The notes beneath the pieces are model-generated. The model did not search any database. It was not told where the DNA came from and worked only from the letters and a program-made list of their open reading frames with translations. The translations under genes and the position numbers were made by a program. From CAZQAA01 sp964591255 (GTDB lineage: Bacteria > Desulfobacterota > DSM-4660 > Desulfatiglandales > Desulfatiglandaceae): 10,733 nucleotides of DNA. Numbering within the stretch: position 1 is the first letter of the stretch; the number at the start of each line of letters is the position of its first letter. Positions 1 through 7,670 of the stretch are shown here, one piece after another. The DNA is taken from assembly GCA_964591255.1 (NCBI GenBank), contig CAZQAA010000131.1, positions 1-10,733 of the forward strand, given 5' to 3'.

Positions 1-34
1 TTGGCATCTATGGGCCTGTCTGTCCTTATACGAA

Positions 35-2710
35 TTAACCCAATACCGGGAGCGCGGCTATGATGGTCTCCTTTATCTTATCTGCCTGATTCGGATCATC
101 CACCTTTTGTCCATCAAAATCCCTCACATAAAAGACATCCACTACCTGGTCTACTTTTGTGGCAATCTTTGCCACCCTAACGTCAAGTCCACACCTGAAC
201 AGGGCGTCTGTTATCATATAGAGGAGACCTGGAAAATCATAGGTGAAGACCTCGATAATTGTAAAAAAACTGGAGCTGTTGTTATCTACTGTCACTTGAT
301 TGGGCCTTTCTGTCAAACGGTGTTTTTTTGGTCTATAATAAGACATCCTTTTATCTAAAGCTGCTCTGAGATCGAGTGTGCCGGATATGGCCGCCTTTAG
401 ATCCTGTCTTGCCCTGGCCCACCATTCATTTTCTCGTATTCTGTCTACAGGGGGCTTGACCTTGAAAATATCCAGGGCGATATTGTTTCGCCAGGTATAT
501 GCCTGGCTTTCAAGGATATCCATGCCGTTCAGGGTGAATGTCCCGGCTATCTTCGAGAAAAGCCCCGGCCGATCAGCTGCACAGATAGTTACCGTCCTAA
601 TGTCCAAGCCGGTATTCCCCGTTACTTCCCATACAAATGGCTTAGAACCCAGACCGGTATATAATGTGATATGCTGAAGAATGTCTTGTGTCGGGGTATA
701 GAGCAGATAACGTGGAGACATGTAACTAAAGATTTCCTTCATTTCATTCCTGTTTTCCATTGTGGATGAAGAGGACAGGATTTGCTCTTTTTTCTTTTCC
801 ACAAGCTCCACGGCCTTGTGAGTTGCCAGTTCGCCCCCTTCCATGATGTGTAAAATCCTGAGAAAAAGACTTTGTAACAGGGCTGAAGTCCAGTCGTTCC
901 ATGCCGCAGGCCCAGTTGCCATGGAATCGGCAACGGTGAGAAGATATAGCATCTTAAGACGCTCAATATCCACTATCTTTCTGGCACAAAATATGGCGGT
1001 TTCCTCGTCATTGATATCCCTTCTTGTAGCTGTCTTCATCAAGAGCAGATGTTGTTCAATCAAGAACATAACGGTTTCAATATCCTTACGCTTAAAGCCT
1101 AAACTCTCAAGGATCTCTCCGGCAATGATCGCTCCACGTTTTGAGTGGTTCTTTTCCTTGTTTACCTTGCCGATATCATGCAAAAGGGCTGCCCATAAAA
1201 GAAGCCTTTTTTGCGCTAACTCTTTATAAAGACTGATACACAAAGGGGGTTGACTCGTGTTCCAAATTCCAGAAAAGCCTTTTATTATCCGAACCGTCAG
1301 CAGGGAATGCTTATCCACCGGATAAAGATGGTATTCGTCATGCTGGATGCGGTGGACTATTCCTTTGAATTGGGGAATAAATTGCTCCAGAAACCCGGCA
1401 GAGAGCATCTCATTGAGTACATTGAACTCGGTGGGTTTTGAAGCCAGGATACGTTCAAAAGATTTGACCGAGGAGGTTCTCAGTCTCTCGTCAAAAAGGA
1501 ATGACAGTTCTCTTACCAGCAGTTTTGCCTCGGCGCTCAAAGGGATTTTCAGGCGTAAACTTTCCTCAAATATATGGATCAGGAGATCGGGGGAATTTAA
1601 GATGTGTTCGGATGATGCAAAATATAGCATACCATCTTTGACTTCAAGCCCAGGTATCCCACTTTGAAGCGATGTCCTTTTTTTATTTTTTCGGGCCGAT
1701 GCATATCCATGTTCAATAATGAACATCAAATAAGTTTCTTTTAGTAATTCCATTTGCCCGTGAAGTGTGCCTAAAAATGTTTCTACACAATATTCTCTGT
1801 TCCCTTTGTTAAAACCCATTTTTTTGGCGAGTTTCAGCTGGTATTCAAAAAAAAGGCGGTCACATTTCCTTCCCGCCAGATGATGCAGATGGTTTCTTAC
1901 GTTCCATATAAAAGATAGGGCTTTTTCCAGAATACCAAACCCTGCATGAGAGATGTAACCGTTGAGTTCAAGATCTCTTGGCCGTCCTATTTCTGATTTA
2001 AGCCGTGCTATCCACAGCATAGTGTGATAATCCCTTAGTCCCCCTTGTCCTTCTTTCAGGTTTGGCTCAAGGAGATATGAGGAGTCGCCGTAACGCTCAT
2101 GGCGATCCCGGTTCATCTCAACTAGTACAGGAATAATCTCCTTGGCCCTTTTTTGTATGATTTTTTGCTGGATATGATCCATTAGTTCAGAATACAAAAG
2201 AGACTGACCACAGATAAAGCGTGCGTCCAGGAGTGATGTGAGCACTCCAATATCCTTGCCCGCAAGCCTTATGCATTCTCCGATTGACCGAGTGGCATGT
2301 CCCACGTCTAAGCCCAGATCCCATAGGGGATAAACAGCTTCCCGAATAAGACCGTCGGCCCTGTCAGGCACATTTTTTTTGAAGAGAAACAGGATGTCTA
2401 AGTCAGAGTGAATACACATTTCTCTCCTGCCGTAGCCGCCGATGGCGATAATGGCATAGGGATTCCTGAATATTCCCATTTCTGGGCCGATTACACTCTC
2501 CTCGAAGGTAGTGCGGAAGTATTCATCCAGGATATGGGTATGCTGTTCCAGAAAACCTGGGTCATTTTTTTTTAAAAAAGCAGAGACAAGCAGGGATCTT
2601 TTTGCTCCCAGGATCTCTAATGCCTCAGTTTTATTGTCGCCTTTTGGTTCTTTTTGTGTTGCAAACATCCCCCAACCTATTGCATATATGAACAGAGAGT
2701 GTGTAATCAT
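35..2710 (-). CDS. glnD: Bifunctional [protein-PII] uridylyltransferase / uridylyl-removing enzyme GlnD
   Basis: Cytoplasmic nitrogen sensor that uridylylates PII proteins when glutamine is low and removes UMP when glutamine is high. At 891 aa it has the usual family length and all domains in order. The nucleotidyltransferase motif GGYGRREMCIHSDLDIL is at 91-107 (metal-binding D103 and D105). A GlnE/GlnD linker region contains EGQGGLRDYHT at about 220-230. The HD hydrolase domain has H468, HDIGK at 511-515, H554 and D595. Two C-terminal ACT domains begin near 705 (ADRPGLFSKIAGTF) and 816 (YDFPGLLYMITDALF); in this family they bind glutamine. All catalytic residues are present, so both activities are expected. 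The start is uncertain: the ATG at 2710 lacks a clear Shine-Dalgarno and sits on a 10-bp palindrome (2710-2719), whereas Met15 (2668) is preceded by a G-rich stretch. The gene is transcribed divergently from glcD. No PII gene is visible in the window. Confidence 0.96.
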   Translation of the reverse strand: MITHSLFIYAIGWGMFATQKEPKGDNKTEALEILGAKRSLLVSAFLKKNDPGFLEQHTHILDEYFRTTFEESVIGPEMGIFRNPYAIIAIGGYGRREMCIHSDLDILFLFKKNVPDRADGLIREAVYPLWDLGLDVGHATRSIGECIRLAGKDIGVLTSLLDARFICGQSLLYSELMDHIQQKIIQKRAKEIIPVLVEMNRDRHERYGDSSYLLEPNLKEGQGGLRDYHTMLWIARLKSEIGRPRDLELNGYISHAGFGILEKALSFIWNVRNHLHHLAGRKCDRLFFEYQLKLAKKMGFNKGNREYCVETFLGTLHGQMELLKETYLMFIIEHGYASARKNKKRTSLQSGIPGLEVKDGMLYFASSEHILNSPDLLIHIFEESLRLKIPLSAEAKLLVRELSFLFDERLRTSSVKSFERILASKPTEFNVLNEMLSAGFLEQFIPQFKGIVHRIQHDEYHLYPVDKHSLLTVRIIKGFSGIWNTSQPPLCISLYKELAQKRLLLWAALLHDIGKVNKEKNHSKRGAIIAGEILESLGFKRKDIETVMFLIEQHLLLMKTATRRDINDEETAIFCARKIVDIERLKMLYLLTVADSMATGPAAWNDWTSALLQSLFLRILHIMEGGELATHKAVELVEKKKEQILSSSSTMENRNEMKEIFSYMSPRYLLYTPTQDILQHITLYTGLGSKPFVWEVTGNTGLDIRTVTICAADRPGLFSKIAGTFTLNGMDILESQAYTWRNNIALDIFKVKPPVDRIRENEWWARARQDLKAAISGTLDLRAALDKRMSYYRPKKHRLTERPNQVTVDNNSSSFFTIIEVFTYDFPGLLYMITDALFRCGLDVRVAKIATKVDQVVDVFYVRDFDGQKVDDPNQADKIKETIIAALPVLG

Positions 2711-2786
2711 CTCATGAGAGATTTATCACGTATCATAGTTGCTTAAAGCAATGAATATGCCAAAAATGTAATAATGTGATAACTTG

Positions 2787-2815
2787 TTGAAAGTCCAGTA
2801 AAATATTCTTGTAAT
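2787..2815 (+). promoter_or_regulatory. Possible sigma70-type promoter for glcD-glcF
   Basis: TTGAAA (2787-2792) and TGTAAT (2810-2815) are separated by 17 bp, a reasonable match to -35/-10 consensus in an AT-rich region. Transcription would start near 2822, giving a leader of about 80 nt that contains the palindrome at 2863-2894. The -10 element overlaps the second copy of a 10-bp direct repeat TGTAATAATG (2767-2776 and 2810-2819). This is pattern matching by eye only. I found no convincing promoter for the divergent glnD in the same region. Confidence 0.3.
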
Positions 2816-2862
2816 AATGGCAGGAACGTCAATTATTGTAATACACTTTTGTTGAAAAAACG

Positions 2863-2894
2863 AACTATAAACAACAAAATTGTTGTTTATAGTT
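2863..2894. promoter_or_regulatory. Perfect 32-bp palindrome abutting the glcD ribosome binding site
   Basis: The arms AACTATAAACAACAA (2863-2877) and TTGTTGTTTATAGTT (2880-2894) are perfect reverse complements with a 2-bp AA centre. The right arm ends exactly where the Shine-Dalgarno GAGGTGA (2895-2901) begins. Three readings are possible. It may be a DNA operator for a dimeric regulator of the glcDF genes. It may be an mRNA hairpin (14 bp with an AAAT loop) that controls access to the ribosome binding site. On the minus strand the stem is followed by CG and six T, so it could also be a weak terminator of antisense transcription. The perfect symmetry is certain; the function is inferred. No regulator gene lies in the window. 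Confidence 0.6.
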
Positions 2895-2901
2895 GAGGTG
2901 A
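2895..2901 (+). promoter_or_regulatory. glcD ribosome binding site (decides the start)
   Basis: GAGGTGA matches seven bases of the anti-Shine-Dalgarno complement, with the GAGG core five bases before the ATG at 2904. The in-frame TTG at 2880 lies inside the palindrome and has no such site upstream, so 2904 is the better start. Confidence 0.75.
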
Positions 2902-2903
2902 AA

Positions 2904-4286
2904 ATGGGCTTATCGAATAGTGTGTACAGGCAGTTTAAGGAGATTGTGGGTGCCCGTGGCATCTTGACATCCCAGGCGGAGTTGGCTGCATATTCCTTTG
3001 ATGGTACCACCGACTGTCGTGGGTTGCCGGATGCGGTTATTTTCCCGTCTTCTAAGGAAGAGGTTTCGCAGGTTATGCGGCTTGCAAACGACAGGAATAT
3101 CCCGGTAACTGTCAGGGGTGCAGGTACTAATGTTAGCGGAGGATCCATACCCGTATCCCGCGGCATTGTCCTTTGTACCACAAGGATGAACAGGATAATC
3201 GAGATAGATACGGCCAATTTTACTGTAACTGCAGAAGTAGGCGTTGTGCTGAATGATCTTAATATTGAGCTTTCAAGGCATAATCTGTTCTTTCCACCGG
3301 ATCCTCAAAGTTTTCTCGCGGCCACTATAGGAGGATGCGTGGCTGAAAATTCCGGCGGGCCTTGCGCCTTAAAATACGGTGTTTTTAAGCACTACCTGTT
3401 AGGGATGACCGTGGTATTGGCATCCGGTTCGATCCTCACTCTGGGCGGCAGGACAGTCAAAAATGTAACCGGATATGATCTGCCTCAACTCCTTTGTGGA
3501 TCAGAAGGCACACTGGCGGTTATTACCGATGTGACGTTGCGGGTTCTTAGTCTACCGGCTCACAGGCAGACCATATTGGCCGTTTTTGATGAAGTAGTGG
3601 CATCGGGCAATGCAGTACGCGATATACTTTCCAGCGGTATAGTACCCGCCAAGATCGAGTTGATGGACAACTGGATAATTCGGAGTATAGAAAAAATGAC
3701 GCCGTTAGGCCTCCCGCTGGATGCAGAGGCCATCCTGCTTTTTGAGCTCCACGGGATACGGGAATCGGTGAAAAAGGAGTCAGAAGAGGTTATTGATTTG
3801 TGCAGACGGGCAGGCGCACATGAAGTCAGGCCTGCCAGTGATGAAACCGAAGCGGAGAATTTCTGGACAGCGCGAAGATCCGGATTTTCCGCAATCTTCG
3901 GCCACGCCCCCACGGTCTTGGCAGAAGACGTTACTGTCCCCCCGAGTCGTATGCCGGACTTAATAATAAGAATTAAAAAACTGGCTCAACAATATGATCT
4001 TACTATTGTTATTATCGGGCATGCAGGGGATGGCAATCTCCATCCAAGTATACTTACGGACAGAAACAGGCCGGAGCACTATGATCGCGCAACAAAGGCA
4101 CTCCATGAGATATTTAGGTTTGCCCTGGATCTCGGAGGGGCCATATCAGGCGAACACGGGATAGGTCTCGAAAAGAGGAAATTTTTAAAGGATGCCATGG
4201 ATCCTGATGCGATCGATATATTGAGGCGTATAAAAACGGTATTTGACCCTAAGGGGATTCTCAATCCAGGAAAGATATGGGAATAG
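2904..4286 (+). CDS. glcD: FAD-linked 2-hydroxyacid dehydrogenase, GlcD family (glycolate / D-lactate oxidase catalytic subunit)
   Basis: Oxidises a 2-hydroxy acid such as D-lactate or glycolate to the 2-oxo acid on FAD. The electrons are expected to pass to the iron-sulfur subunit encoded next. The 460-aa protein has an N-terminal FAD-binding PCMH domain with RGAGTNVSGGSIP (71-83), GGCVAENSGGPCALKYG (143-159) and VTGYDLPQLLCGSEGTLAVIT (188-208). The C-terminal FAD-oxidase domain has GHAGDGNLHPSIL (372-384, metal/substrate histidines), SGEHGIGLEKRKFL (415-428) and the usual ending DPKGILNPGKIW. Length and motifs are normal for the family. The start is set by the strong Shine-Dalgarno at 2895. 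The gene forms an apparent operon with glcF 90 bp downstream. GlcE is absent, as in lactate-oxidising GlcD/GlcF pairs of sulfate reducers. The true substrate (D-lactate, glycolate or another hydroxy acid) cannot be decided from the sequence. Confidence 0.92.
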   Translation: MGLSNSVYRQFKEIVGARGILTSQAELAAYSFDGTTDCRGLPDAVIFPSSKEEVSQVMRLANDRNIPVTVRGAGTNVSGGSIPVSRGIVLCTTRMNRIIEIDTANFTVTAEVGVVLNDLNIELSRHNLFFPPDPQSFLAATIGGCVAENSGGPCALKYGVFKHYLLGMTVVLASGSILTLGGRTVKNVTGYDLPQLLCGSEGTLAVITDVTLRVLSLPAHRQTILAVFDEVVASGNAVRDILSSGIVPAKIELMDNWIIRSIEKMTPLGLPLDAEAILLFELHGIRESVKKESEEVIDLCRRAGAHEVRPASDETEAENFWTARRSGFSAIFGHAPTVLAEDVTVPPSRMPDLIIRIKKLAQQYDLTIVIIGHAGDGNLHPSILTDRNRPEHYDRATKALHEIFRFALDLGGAISGEHGIGLEKRKFLKDAMDPDAIDILRRIKTVFDPKGILNPGKIWE

Positions 4287-4364
4287 GGTGACACCCTGAA
4301 ATAATGAGCCCTCCTGACAGTCTTGTCAGAAAAACTCTTTTACCTTTTTATTGGGCTTTTGCCC
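4285..4364 (+). other. glcD-glcF intergenic region with small hairpins
   Basis: This 90-bp gap holds three short inverted repeats. AGGGT/ACCCT (4285-4297) overlaps the glcD stop. CTGACA/TGTCAG (4314-4329) has a 4-nt loop and is followed by AAAAACTCTTTT. GGGC/GCCC (4353-4364) lies just before the glcF ribosome binding site. None has a proper terminator U-tract. They may tune the relative expression of glcD and glcF, but the stems are short and could be chance. Confidence 0.3.
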
Positions 4365-4376
4365 GGGAGAACAGGA

Positions 4377-5651
4377 ATGCCTGAACCACCCCTGACTATT
4401 GAGGCTGGCCGGTGTATGAAATGCGGCTTCTGTATGTCAACCTGTCCGGTATACAATGTTGATCACATAGAGAGTCACGTGGCCCGTGGCCGTAACATGC
4501 TCATAGCCTGGATGGGAGATAATGAAATTGCCACAAACGGTTCTTACAGAAAAGCCCTCTATTACTGTCTGCTATGCGGTCGATGTGAGGCAGTTTGTCC
4601 TGCAAGGATACCTTCGCCATCAATAACCATGAAGGCGAGGGGCGCGCTTGTAAGGGAAAAAGGGCTTTCATGGTTGCAACGATTTGTCTACAGGGGTGTC
4701 CTCAAACACCGCCCATTGACGGCAAGGGCTCTGGGGTGGGTGTCACGGCTGCCCGGAATATCAAAGGAAGATGGCGGCCCCCTTCGCCACCTGGCCGATT
4801 CCGCTTCTGTTTTATCAGGGAATGTCCATGTTCCATCCCTCTCCGTGCCGTTTCTTTCCAAACGCTTGCCTAACAGGATATATCCGCCGGATGGCACACG
4901 GACCCGGGGGCAGGAAGTGGCCTTTTTTCCCGGTTGCGCCTTTGAGTTTTTTTTTGCGGACGCAGGAGAAGATACGGCTATGGCGCTTGCGAACGCTGGT
5001 TTTGAGGTAGCCTATCCGGAAGGATTGGGCTGCTGCGGCCTTGCTGTCAACAATGCGGGTGATATGGAAACGGCCAGGGCAATGGCCATGCACAATATTG
5101 ATTTATTGTCCGGCTTTGACCATATAGTTACGGGATGTGCTACATGCGGCTCTGCCCTCAAGGATTACGGGCAGTGGTTTGATGAAGATGATCCCTATTA
5201 CGCCAGGGCGCAGATCTTCTCAGGACGGGTTCACGACCTGTCGGAGTTTCTTGTAGCCAGTGGATTTGAGGCTGCGGACATGAATTGTTCCCCATCAAGG
5301 ATTACCTATCATGATCCATGCCATCTGAAGTGGCATCAGGGTGTAAGTGACGCCCCGCGTAACATCTTGCACTCTATGAAGGGGGTTGAGTTTGTAGAAA
5401 TGGTTGGAGCGGATATGTGCTGCGGCCTCGGTGGAATGTTCGGTATAACCCATCGGGATGTCAGTCTATCCATTCAGGCAAAAAAGATGGAAGCTATTGG
5501 CAAGACAGGAGCGGATATGGTGGTTACGTCCTGTCCTGGTTGCATGATACAGCTAATGGATGGGATACGCCGGCATAATCTGAAGGTTGAGGTTGTGCAT
5601 ATCAGCCGGCTGATTCACGGGCAAACAAGGCGGCCCCATAGGCGCCGGTAA
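4377..5651 (+). CDS. glcF: Iron-sulfur subunit of glycolate/D-lactate-type dehydrogenase, GlcF family
   Basis: Electron-transfer partner of GlcD, 424 aa. The N-terminal dicluster ferredoxin region has C13-x2-C16-x2-C19-x3-C23P and C64-x2-C67-x2-C70-x3-C74P, each binding one [4Fe-4S]. Two CCG (heterodisulfide reductase HdrB/GlpC-like) domains follow: C187, CC219-220, C254/C257 and C315, CC348-349, C386/C389. All expected cysteines are present. I chose the ATG at 4377 because GGGAG (4365-4369) lies seven bases upstream and MPEPPLTIEAGRCMKCGFC is a normal family N-terminus. The upstream in-frame TTG at 4323 lies inside a hairpin without a ribosome binding site. There are no membrane helices, so electrons may leave through CCG chemistry to a quinone or another carrier. 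The last residues (RRPHRRR) are encoded antisense to the activator gene and look like a recent extension. Confidence 0.92.
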   Translation: MPEPPLTIEAGRCMKCGFCMSTCPVYNVDHIESHVARGRNMLIAWMGDNEIATNGSYRKALYYCLLCGRCEAVCPARIPSPSITMKARGALVREKGLSWLQRFVYRGVLKHRPLTARALGWVSRLPGISKEDGGPLRHLADSASVLSGNVHVPSLSVPFLSKRLPNRIYPPDGTRTRGQEVAFFPGCAFEFFFADAGEDTAMALANAGFEVAYPEGLGCCGLAVNNAGDMETARAMAMHNIDLLSGFDHIVTGCATCGSALKDYGQWFDEDDPYYARAQIFSGRVHDLSEFLVASGFEAADMNCSPSRITYHDPCHLKWHQGVSDAPRNILHSMKGVEFVEMVGADMCCGLGGMFGITHRDVSLSIQAKKMEAIGKTGADMVVTSCPGCMIQLMDGIRRHNLKVEVVHISRLIHGQTRRPHRRR

Positions 5652-6366
5652 GCTGGGGATGCGGAGGGACAATTATATCTCCCGAGATGCGTTCCCTGAA
5701 CAGATCGGCGATAATGGAATGATATTCCACTACCCCGCCACACAATAATACGGTACCCTGAATAGGCGCCATTTCGATAATTCTGTCTATCACCGATTCG
5801 AATACTCCCCTCACCAACTCTTCAGCAGAAGCCCCGGCCCTGATATGCGATAATATCTCGGTTGAGGCAAAAACGGTACAAAAGCTCCCTATCTTGAAGC
5901 ATCCCTTTGCCTTTCGTGCCATCCCATTGAGGGATTCAAGGGAAAGTCCCATCCTGTTGGCGATCTCTTCTATAAAGGTGCCGGTGCCTGCAGCGCATTT
6001 CCTGTTCATCTTGAAATCTATTCTATGCCCCCTGTCGTCCACCTTCACCACCTTATTGTCCTGGCCGCCAATATCTATTAATGTAAAGGCCTTGCGTATA
6101 TAGGCGAATGCTCCCCTCGCATGACAGGCTATCTCGGTTTTAAAACCTGTGGCAAAATCTATACTGTGTCTTCCGTATCCTGTGGAAAAAATGGGCATGT
6201 TGCTTGAGGGAATATGGCCCAGGGCTCCTCTTAACGCCTCTTTGGCAGATTTTTGGTAATCTATGCCGGATCGGCATACATGTCTCCCCACCATTTTTGC
6301 GTTGTCGTCTATTACCACCGCCTTGGTGGTACAGCTTCCTATATCAAGGCCTACATACATATTCAT
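5602..6366 (-). CDS. ATP-dependent activator of a 2-hydroxyacyl-CoA dehydratase-type enzyme (HgdC/BcrA/BadF/YjiL family)
   Basis: ASKHA-fold ATPase that couples ATP hydrolysis to one-electron transfer from a [4Fe-4S] cluster at a homodimer interface into the partner D-component. The 254-aa protein has the phosphate-1 motif DIGSCTTK (8-15), phosphate-2 motif DIGGQDNK (98-105), cluster loop KCAAGTGTF (123-131) and a second cysteine in FCTVFA (162-167). C124 and C163 are 39 residues apart, the spacing of the two cluster cysteines I recall for HgdC (127 and 166). LCGGVVEY (208-215) is the adenosine-side motif. The second cysteine motif reads CTVFASTE rather than the common CTVFAESE. The start overlaps the stop of the upstream D-component gene by ATGA, so the two are translationally coupled. 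The 3' end overlaps glcF by 50 bp. The length fits a stand-alone activator rather than one of the longer or paired BcrA/BcrD-type subunits. Confidence 0.93.
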   Translation of the reverse strand: MNMYVGLDIGSCTTKAVVIDDNAKMVGRHVCRSGIDYQKSAKEALRGALGHIPSSNMPIFSTGYGRHSIDFATGFKTEIACHARGAFAYIRKAFTLIDIGGQDNKVVKVDDRGHRIDFKMNRKCAAGTGTFIEEIANRMGLSLESLNGMARKAKGCFKIGSFCTVFASTEILSHIRAGASAEELVRGVFESVIDRIIEMAPIQGTVLLCGGVVEYHSIIADLFRERISGDIIVPPHPQLTGAYGAALFARESAG

Positions 6367-7598
6367 GACGATTCTTCAATCTGCTCCACAAAGGCCTCGA
6401 TATTGGTAATGGTCTGTTCTTCAGAATAGCAACGCAGGTCATTCAGGTCGCCGTTAATTATCAGATATGGGATGCCCAGTCTATCCCTTAGCCTCTCCGG
6501 CATGCCATAACGGGTATTGGTATTGTTGGGACATGTCTTGGAATCATGGTATATAATCCCGTTTATTCCGAATCGTTTTGCCTTTTCCGTGATATAGTTT
6601 TCCTTGAAGTTATCATCCTGGCTGATGAATATTGAGCAATAGGCCCTTGCCATGCTTTCGAATGGATCCTTTGGATCAAAGGCGGAAAAGACCCAGCTAT
6701 TGCAGTAACTGCTTGCCAGGACACAACTGTTCAATCTGCCGAATGTTTCGCTCATACTGCGCAGTTTACCCCAGATAGGCATTCCGTCCCAGTAAAAACG
6801 GTGTTTTTCGGCTGGTACTGCACTGATCCCGCTTTCGATTCGTTCTTCCATTTCCTCCAGGAGTCCCCGGTAATAATCTACCGCCTCTTTTCTGCCACGC
6901 ATTACCACGGCAGGCCCCATGTGGATGCAGTGATCAAAAAACGTAGCCGGAGATGGTCTGGCTGTTGCAGTATTGAGCACAGTCTCCCACAAATTGGAAC
7001 ATTCAAGGGAGTCTGCCAGGACCTCACGGAACCTGTCCATATCAAATGGTATGCCAGATATTTTTGCCAGTTCAGGTGCTATTTCCTCAAGCTGGGCCGC
7101 ACACGCCTTCACCACATCTTCACGGACATTAAACTGGGTCCTGGGCGTATTGATCCCGTATATCGGCACATTAAATTTCCTTGAATAAAAACTGAGCCAA
7201 TCATATACGTCCCGGCACTGATTTGTGTTATAGAGCAGTACATCAGGCCTTGGCACCTCTTTGATCCCGAATGCACTGTTTAGAGGCGTCTCATTTTTAA
7301 GGAATGCCCCGATGTCGCTGGTTAGATATGAACATATGTCGGGGGAATAACCGTGGGCATTTGCCACCGGGATATAATCCATGGCGGTTCGATTGGCGCC
7401 CAGGATAGCCGCATGGTTTTCAGGATAATAGACCAGAAAACCGGCTGCAATGGCAAGTTCAGCCGGTCCTACACTTGTGCACCATGCTATTTTTTTGTTT
7501 CCTGTCTGGGCAGCTTCCTTCAGTTCGGAAAAGTGTTGAGCCATAACAGCCTTAAGTTTTCGCGCCGATTTTATCTCCGTGGGCCTGTCTGTTTCCAT
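6363..7598 (-). CDS. Single-subunit 2-hydroxyacyl-CoA dehydratase / benzoyl-CoA reductase D-component homologue; double-cubane protein candidate
   Basis: A 411-aa member of the HgdB/BcrB/BcrC/YjiM family, which binds Fe-S clusters and receives electrons from the activator. Its cysteines sit in family-like contexts: C40 (WCTSVGPAEL), C89 (DICSYLTSDIGAF), C128 (NTNQCRDVYDW), C299 (ASSYCNSW), C321 (RAYCSIF) and C356 (SKTCPNN). C89, C128 and C356 follow the two-plus-one pattern of ligands to a [4Fe-4S] cluster in D-components. The other three would allow a second cubane, as in YjiM/DCCP-type proteins; that step is inference. RFYWDGMPIWGKLR (267-280) and the C-terminal EEQTITNIEAFVEQI (393-407) are typical of the fold. 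GGAG lies ten bases before the start. The gene overlaps the activator by ATGA. Known dehydratases and reductases of this class use two different D subunits, and only one is present here. The substrate is unknown. Confidence 0.88.
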   Translation of the reverse strand: METDRPTEIKSARKLKAVMAQHFSELKEAAQTGNKKIAWCTSVGPAELAIAAGFLVYYPENHAAILGANRTAMDYIPVANAHGYSPDICSYLTSDIGAFLKNETPLNSAFGIKEVPRPDVLLYNTNQCRDVYDWLSFYSRKFNVPIYGINTPRTQFNVREDVVKACAAQLEEIAPELAKISGIPFDMDRFREVLADSLECSNLWETVLNTATARPSPATFFDHCIHMGPAVVMRGRKEAVDYYRGLLEEMEERIESGISAVPAEKHRFYWDGMPIWGKLRSMSETFGRLNSCVLASSYCNSWVFSAFDPKDPFESMARAYCSIFISQDDNFKENYITEKAKRFGINGIIYHDSKTCPNNTNTRYGMPERLRDRLGIPYLIINGDLNDLRCYSEEQTITNIEAFVEQIEESS

Positions 7599-7670
7599 TG
7601 TAATATTTCTCCAGTAAACTTAATTGATTGTAGTAGTTATTTAAAGTAGATATTGTGATAAATAGGTCTT

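Noticed and set aside
2726..3217. 163-codon minus-strand open frame across the glnD/glcD gap
   Set aside because: It lies mostly antisense to the well-supported glcD, has no family motifs and runs through the palindrome; it is a shadow frame.
4314..4340. CTGACA/TGTCAG hairpin as an intrinsic terminator between glcD and glcF
   Set aside because: The stem is only six base pairs and is followed by an A-rich rather than U-rich run; glcD and glcF are functional partners and very likely co-transcribed.
5602..7598. Complete benzoyl-CoA reductase (BcrABCD/BzdNOPQ) operon
   Set aside because: Only one activator-type and one D-type subunit are present, with no second activator-like subunit, second D subunit or ferredoxin in the window.
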